A stretch of DNA of 8,099 nucleotides, taken from QPJE01 sp051747745 (GTDB lineage Bacteria; Bacillota; Halanaerobiia; Halanaerobiales; Halanaerobiaceae). The notes below the pieces were generated by a model, which made no database searches, had not been told where the DNA came from, and saw nothing but the letters and a program-made list of their open reading frames with translations. The position numbers and the translations under genes were made by a program. Positions 6,212 through 8,099 of this stretch are shown piece after piece. The first letter of the stretch is position 1, and every line of letters begins with the position of its first letter. Location of the stretch: positions 1 through 8,099 of the forward strand of contig JBNJGL010000075.1 of assembly GCA_051747745.1 (NCBI GenBank). Direction: 5' to 3'.

Positions 6212-7139
6212 AAAAAATTCGTCAAAAAAATTTGATCTGAATGTAGATTTAGCAGGTTTAAAATTAAAAAATCCGCTGATCACTGCTTCCGGAACCTGTG
6301 GAAATGGAAAAGAGTTAAACAATTATTTTGATATAAATGAGCTGGGAGCCTTTACACTAAAAGGTATTACGGTAAACCCCAGAAAAGGAAATAAATCTCC
6401 GCGAATAGCAGAAACACCTTCGGGAATAATAAACTCCATTGGTCTGGAAAATCCGGGTATAGATCAGTTTATTAAAAATACAATTTCAGAAATAGCAGAA
6501 TACAGGCTGCCTTTTTTCTGCAACATATCAGGTTATTCTGAGGTAGAATTTTTAGAACTGGCAGAAAAACTGAGTGGTAGAAAAGAAATCTCAGGAGTGG
6601 AAGTAAATTTATCCTGTCCTAATATTGAGGGTGGTGGTCTGGCTTTTGGAACAGATCCAGAAACAGTATACAGCATTACAAAAAAAGTTAAAAATATTTA
6701 TGACAAACTGGTAATTGTAAAGCTGACACCAAATATTACAGATATTACAGAGATTGCAGAAGCAGCAGAATCAGGTGGTGCAGACTGTGTATCAATGATA
6801 AATACAATTTCTGCCATGAAAATAGATGTAGATAAACAAAAACCCCTGCTGGGCAGTACTGCAGGCGGACTTTCCGGGCCAGCCATCAGACCGGCAGCAG
6901 TAAAAATGGTATATGATACATTCAAAAAAATAAATATTCCGATTATTGGAATAGGTGGTATAAGAAGTGGAAAAGATGTAATAGAATTTATGCTTGCCGG
7001 TGCATCAGCAGCAGGAATTGGAACAATTAATATGATAGAAGCAGATGCTGCTCTGAGAATAATTGGAGAAATAGAAGATTATCTTAAAAAACACAATATT
7101 AAAAGACTCAGTTCTTTGATTGGAAAAGCACATATTTGA
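6204..7139 (+). CDS. pyrD: Dihydroorotate dehydrogenase B (NAD+), catalytic subunit
   Basis: PyrD oxidises dihydroorotate to orotate with FMN in the cytoplasm. The protein has 311 residues, the same as the Bacillus class 1B enzyme. ITASGTCGNG (26-35) is the N-terminal flavin region. LKGIT (52-56) carries the family lysine. SIGLENPG (78-85) is a substrate-site loop. The catalytic base is C138 in VNLSCPN (134-140). VKLTPN is at 172-177, GGLSGPAIRP at 221-230, and GIGGIRSGKDVIEFMLAGA (249-267) with GIGT (271-274) binds the FMN phosphate. Class 1B rather than 1A is assigned because pyrK directly precedes and overlaps it. GAGAGGT (6189-6195), inside the end of pyrK, serves as its Shine-Dalgarno. 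Confidence 0.96.
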   Translation: MPEKNSSKKFDLNVDLAGLKLKNPLITASGTCGNGKELNNYFDINELGAFTLKGITVNPRKGNKSPRIAETPSGIINSIGLENPGIDQFIKNTISEIAEYRLPFFCNISGYSEVEFLELAEKLSGRKEISGVEVNLSCPNIEGGGLAFGTDPETVYSITKKVKNIYDKLVIVKLTPNITDITEIAEAAESGGADCVSMINTISAMKIDVDKQKPLLGSTAGGLSGPAIRPAAVKMVYDTFKKINIPIIGIGGIRSGKDVIEFMLAGASAAGIGTINMIEADAALRIIGEIEDYLKKHNIKRLSSLIGKAHI

Positions 7140-7263
7140 AATCATAAATTATTTTTTAATGTAAATGAATAAATCGAAAAAAATTATTTCGGCTTTAGAA
7201 AATAAGTATTAATAATCTCTAATAAAATGAGTGGTTAAAGAATATATCTGAGCTGAAAAGAAC
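7140..7263 (+). other. AT-rich pyrD-pyrE intergenic region
   Basis: This 124-nt gap has no gene, no PyrR consensus and no terminator with a T-tract. A weak promoter-like pair is TTGAAA (7136-7141, over the pyrD stop) and TGTAAA (7160-7165) with an 18-nt spacer. The -10 is poor, so I do not call a promoter. CGAAA and TTTCG around 7174-7190 form only a weak hairpin. pyrE is probably read from upstream, but a separate promoter cannot be excluded. Confidence 0.4.
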
Positions 7264-7265
7264 TT

Positions 7266-7274
7266 GGAGGAGGG
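7266..7274 (+). promoter_or_regulatory. Ribosome binding site of pyrE
   Basis: GGAGGAGGG lies 10 nt before ATG 7285. The in-frame TTG at 7264 overlaps this site and has no Shine-Dalgarno of its own, so the start is ATG 7285. Confidence 0.75.
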
Positions 7275-7284
7275 AATAAAAATT

Positions 7285-7854
7285 ATGAAAAGAGAAGAAA
7301 TAGAAAAAATGCTGAAAGAAACAGGTGTAATTCAGGAAGGTCATTTTGTTCTGACTTCAGGCAGACATGCAAATATTTATATGCAGTGTGCAAAAGTACT
7401 ACAATATCCAGAATATGCAGCAAAACTTGCCGGAGAGATAGCAGAAAAATGGAAAGACACTGAGATAGATGTTGTAATAGGGCCTGCATTAGGTGGAGTG
7501 GTACTCTCATATGCTGCTGCAGAGCAGATTGGAGTCAGGTCACTTTTTAGTGAGAGAAAAAACGGCAGTATGCAGCTCAGAAGAGGGTTTGATATTAAAA
7601 AAGGAGAAAAAGCTTTAATAGTAGAAGATGTAGTCACAACAGGTGGATCAGTAAAAGAAGTTATAGAACTGATGGAAGAAAAAGGGGCAGATATAGTAGG
7701 GATAAGCTCTATAATAGACAGAAGTTCTGGAAATGCAGATTTTAACTACCAGTTTAAACCACTGCTTAAGGTAGATATAAAATCCTACAAGGCTAATGAG
7801 TGTGAACTATGCCAAAAAGGAATTCCAGTGACAAGACCGGGAAGCAGAGCTTAA
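7285..7854 (+). CDS. pyrE: Orotate phosphoribosyltransferase (short Thermus/clostridial type)
   Basis: PyrE joins orotate and PRPP to give OMP. From ATG 7285 it has 189 residues. It resembles the short Thermus-type family more than the roughly 215-residue E. coli type. FVLTSGRHANIY (21-32) is the orotate and PRPP entry segment. IGPALGGVVL (65-74) is a phosphate loop. SERKNGSMQLRRGF (89-102) is the catalytic loop region. The PRPP-binding motif VEDVVTTGGS is at 113-122. The C-terminus has a C-x2-C pair (C173, C176) followed by GIPVTRPGSR, which I recall as common in this subfamily; metal binding is not shown. A 124-nt gap separates it from pyrD, and it is the last recognised gene of the cluster. 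Confidence 0.96.
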   Translation: MKREEIEKMLKETGVIQEGHFVLTSGRHANIYMQCAKVLQYPEYAAKLAGEIAEKWKDTEIDVVIGPALGGVVLSYAAAEQIGVRSLFSERKNGSMQLRRGFDIKKGEKALIVEDVVTTGGSVKEVIELMEEKGADIVGISSIIDRSSGNADFNYQFKPLLKVDIKSYKANECELCQKGIPVTRPGSRA

Positions 7855-7893
7855 AACTATATTATGGTTTTACACCAAAAAGGTATTTGCATC

Positions 7894-7904
7894 TCTAACT
7901 CATT
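7894..7904. repeat. Short direct repeat TCTAACTCATT, copy 1
   Basis: An 11-nt sequence, identical to 8017-8027. The two copies flank a 112-nt segment containing the structured element. Confidence 0.5.
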
Positions 7905-7940
7905 TTTCGATCAAACTAAAATTTGTTTACAAGAGAAATA

Positions 7941-8013
7941 AAGACTTCCTAATCAAATGAGGTGTCCTGCCTCAGGATTAGTTCAGCACATCATATGCTG
8001 AGGTCTTATTTTT
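7941..8013 (+). terminator. Possible branched-stem terminator or structured RNA after pyrE
   Basis: AAGAC (7941-7945) pairs with GTCTT (8003-8007) as a closing stem. Inside it are two arms. In arm one, CTAATC (7949-7954) pairs with GATTAG (7976-7981) and TGAGG (7958-7962) with CCTCA (7970-7974). In arm two, TTCAGCA (7982-7988) pairs with TGCTGAG (7996-8002), including one G-U. The T-rich tail ATTTTT (8008-8013) follows at once. This fits the operon's transcription end, but three-way-junction folds also occur in regulatory RNAs. An alternative hairpin pairs TCCTG (7965-7969) with CAGGA (7973-7977). No known riboswitch core is recognised. Confidence 0.5.
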
Positions 8014-8016
8014 CTT

Positions 8017-8027
8017 TCTAACTCATT
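8017..8027. repeat. Short direct repeat TCTAACTCATT, copy 2
   Basis: Identical to 7894-7904. It runs into the first copy of the longer right-edge repeat, overlapping it by two bases. Confidence 0.5.
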
Positions 8028-8047
8028 AAGATTGCACCACAGGCACT
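8026..8047. repeat. Right-edge direct repeat, copy 1
   Basis: A 22-nt unit that reads TTAAG, A, then TTGCACCACAGGCACT. It matches 8078-8099 at 21 of 22 positions, the difference being A8031 against G8083. Weaker similarity extends left: ACT at 8021-8023 matches ACT at 8073-8075. Confidence 0.85.
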
Positions 8048-8077
8048 CCGTATTTAAATAATTCGTACAAACACTGT

Positions 8078-8099
8078 TTAAGGTTGCACCACAGGCACT
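8078..8099. repeat. Right-edge direct repeat, copy 2 (cut by window end)
   Basis: The second copy of the 22-nt unit, starting 52 nt after the first. It runs to the last base of the window, so its true right boundary and the number of further copies are unknown. The 30 nt between the cores (8048-8077) are AT-rich and not repeated within the window. Confidence 0.85.

Larger units (their letters stand above)
7855..8099. other. Non-coding region after pyrE
   Basis: These 245 nt carry no convincing reading frame on either strand. They contain a structured element (7941-8013), a pair of TCTAACTCATT copies (7894-7904 and 8017-8027) that flank it, and a repeat pair at the right edge (8026-8047 and 8078-8099). 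Base composition is less uniform than in the genes. Confidence 0.7.

Noticed and set aside
7140..7263. Separate promoter or PyrR attenuator for pyrE
   Set aside because: No UCCNGNGAGG motif or T-tract terminator is present, and the only -35/-10 pair found has a poor -10 box.
7941..8007. Purine-type riboswitch, suggested by a three-way junction of about 67 nt
   Set aside because: The conserved junction bases and loop-loop sequences of that class are absent, and it lies after a gene rather than in front of one within the window.
7941..8007. Hammerhead ribozyme in the branched structure
   Set aside because: No CUGAUGA and GAAA core was found on either strand.
8026..8099. Firm call of a CRISPR array
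   Set aside because: Only two copies, one mismatch, a 52-nt period and a truncated edge, with no cas genes in view; this does not meet the standard for a CRISPR call.

Overview
The window holds a de novo pyrimidine (UMP) biosynthesis cluster. All eight genes are on the + strand: pyrR, uraA, pyrB, pyrC, pyrF, pyrK, pyrD and pyrE. The DNA is AT-rich, Shine-Dalgarno sites are strong and purine-rich, and control is by PyrR transcription attenuation. This points to a low-GC Gram-positive-type bacterium (Bacillota). The long (subfamily 2) PyrF, the short Thermus/clostridial-type PyrE and the two-subunit class 1B dihydroorotate dehydrogenase suggest a clostridial or Halanaerobiales-like anaerobe. 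That placement is inference; nothing in the window fixes the genus.

Layout: a sigma-A promoter with an extended -10 (2-30) drives a leader (about 37-179) with a PyrR-binding stem-loop, an antiterminator and a terminator. pyrR (180-731) follows. A second, diverged copy of the same attenuator (737-838) precedes the uracil permease gene uraA (860-2164). An ordinary-looking terminator hairpin without a PyrR site (2171-2196) separates uraA from the tightly packed block pyrB-pyrC-pyrF. pyrB/pyrC and pyrC/pyrF each overlap by 17 nt. A 90-nt gap that can form alternative hairpins (5354-5443) precedes pyrK, which overlaps pyrD by 8 nt. A 124-nt AT-rich gap precedes pyrE. The last 245 nt carry no recognised gene. 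They hold a compact, possibly three-way-junction structure ending in a T-tract (7941-8013) and two copies of a repeat, 52 nt apart, at the right edge.

How it works: PyrB joins carbamoyl phosphate and aspartate, PyrC closes the ring, and PyrD with PyrK oxidises dihydroorotate using NAD+. PyrE adds PRPP and PyrF decarboxylates OMP to UMP. UraA brings in uracil for salvage. PyrR, bound to UMP, should stabilise the anti-antiterminator in both leaders and shut the operon down when pyrimidines are plentiful. carA/carB (carbamoyl phosphate synthetase), which lie inside the Bacillus operon, are absent here and must be elsewhere or replaced.

The coding content is a known pathway. The less ordinary signals are in the non-coding parts: the two covarying attenuators, the terminator before pyrB, the pyrF-pyrK gap, and the structured, repeat-bearing region after pyrE. 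No clearly new system is visible.
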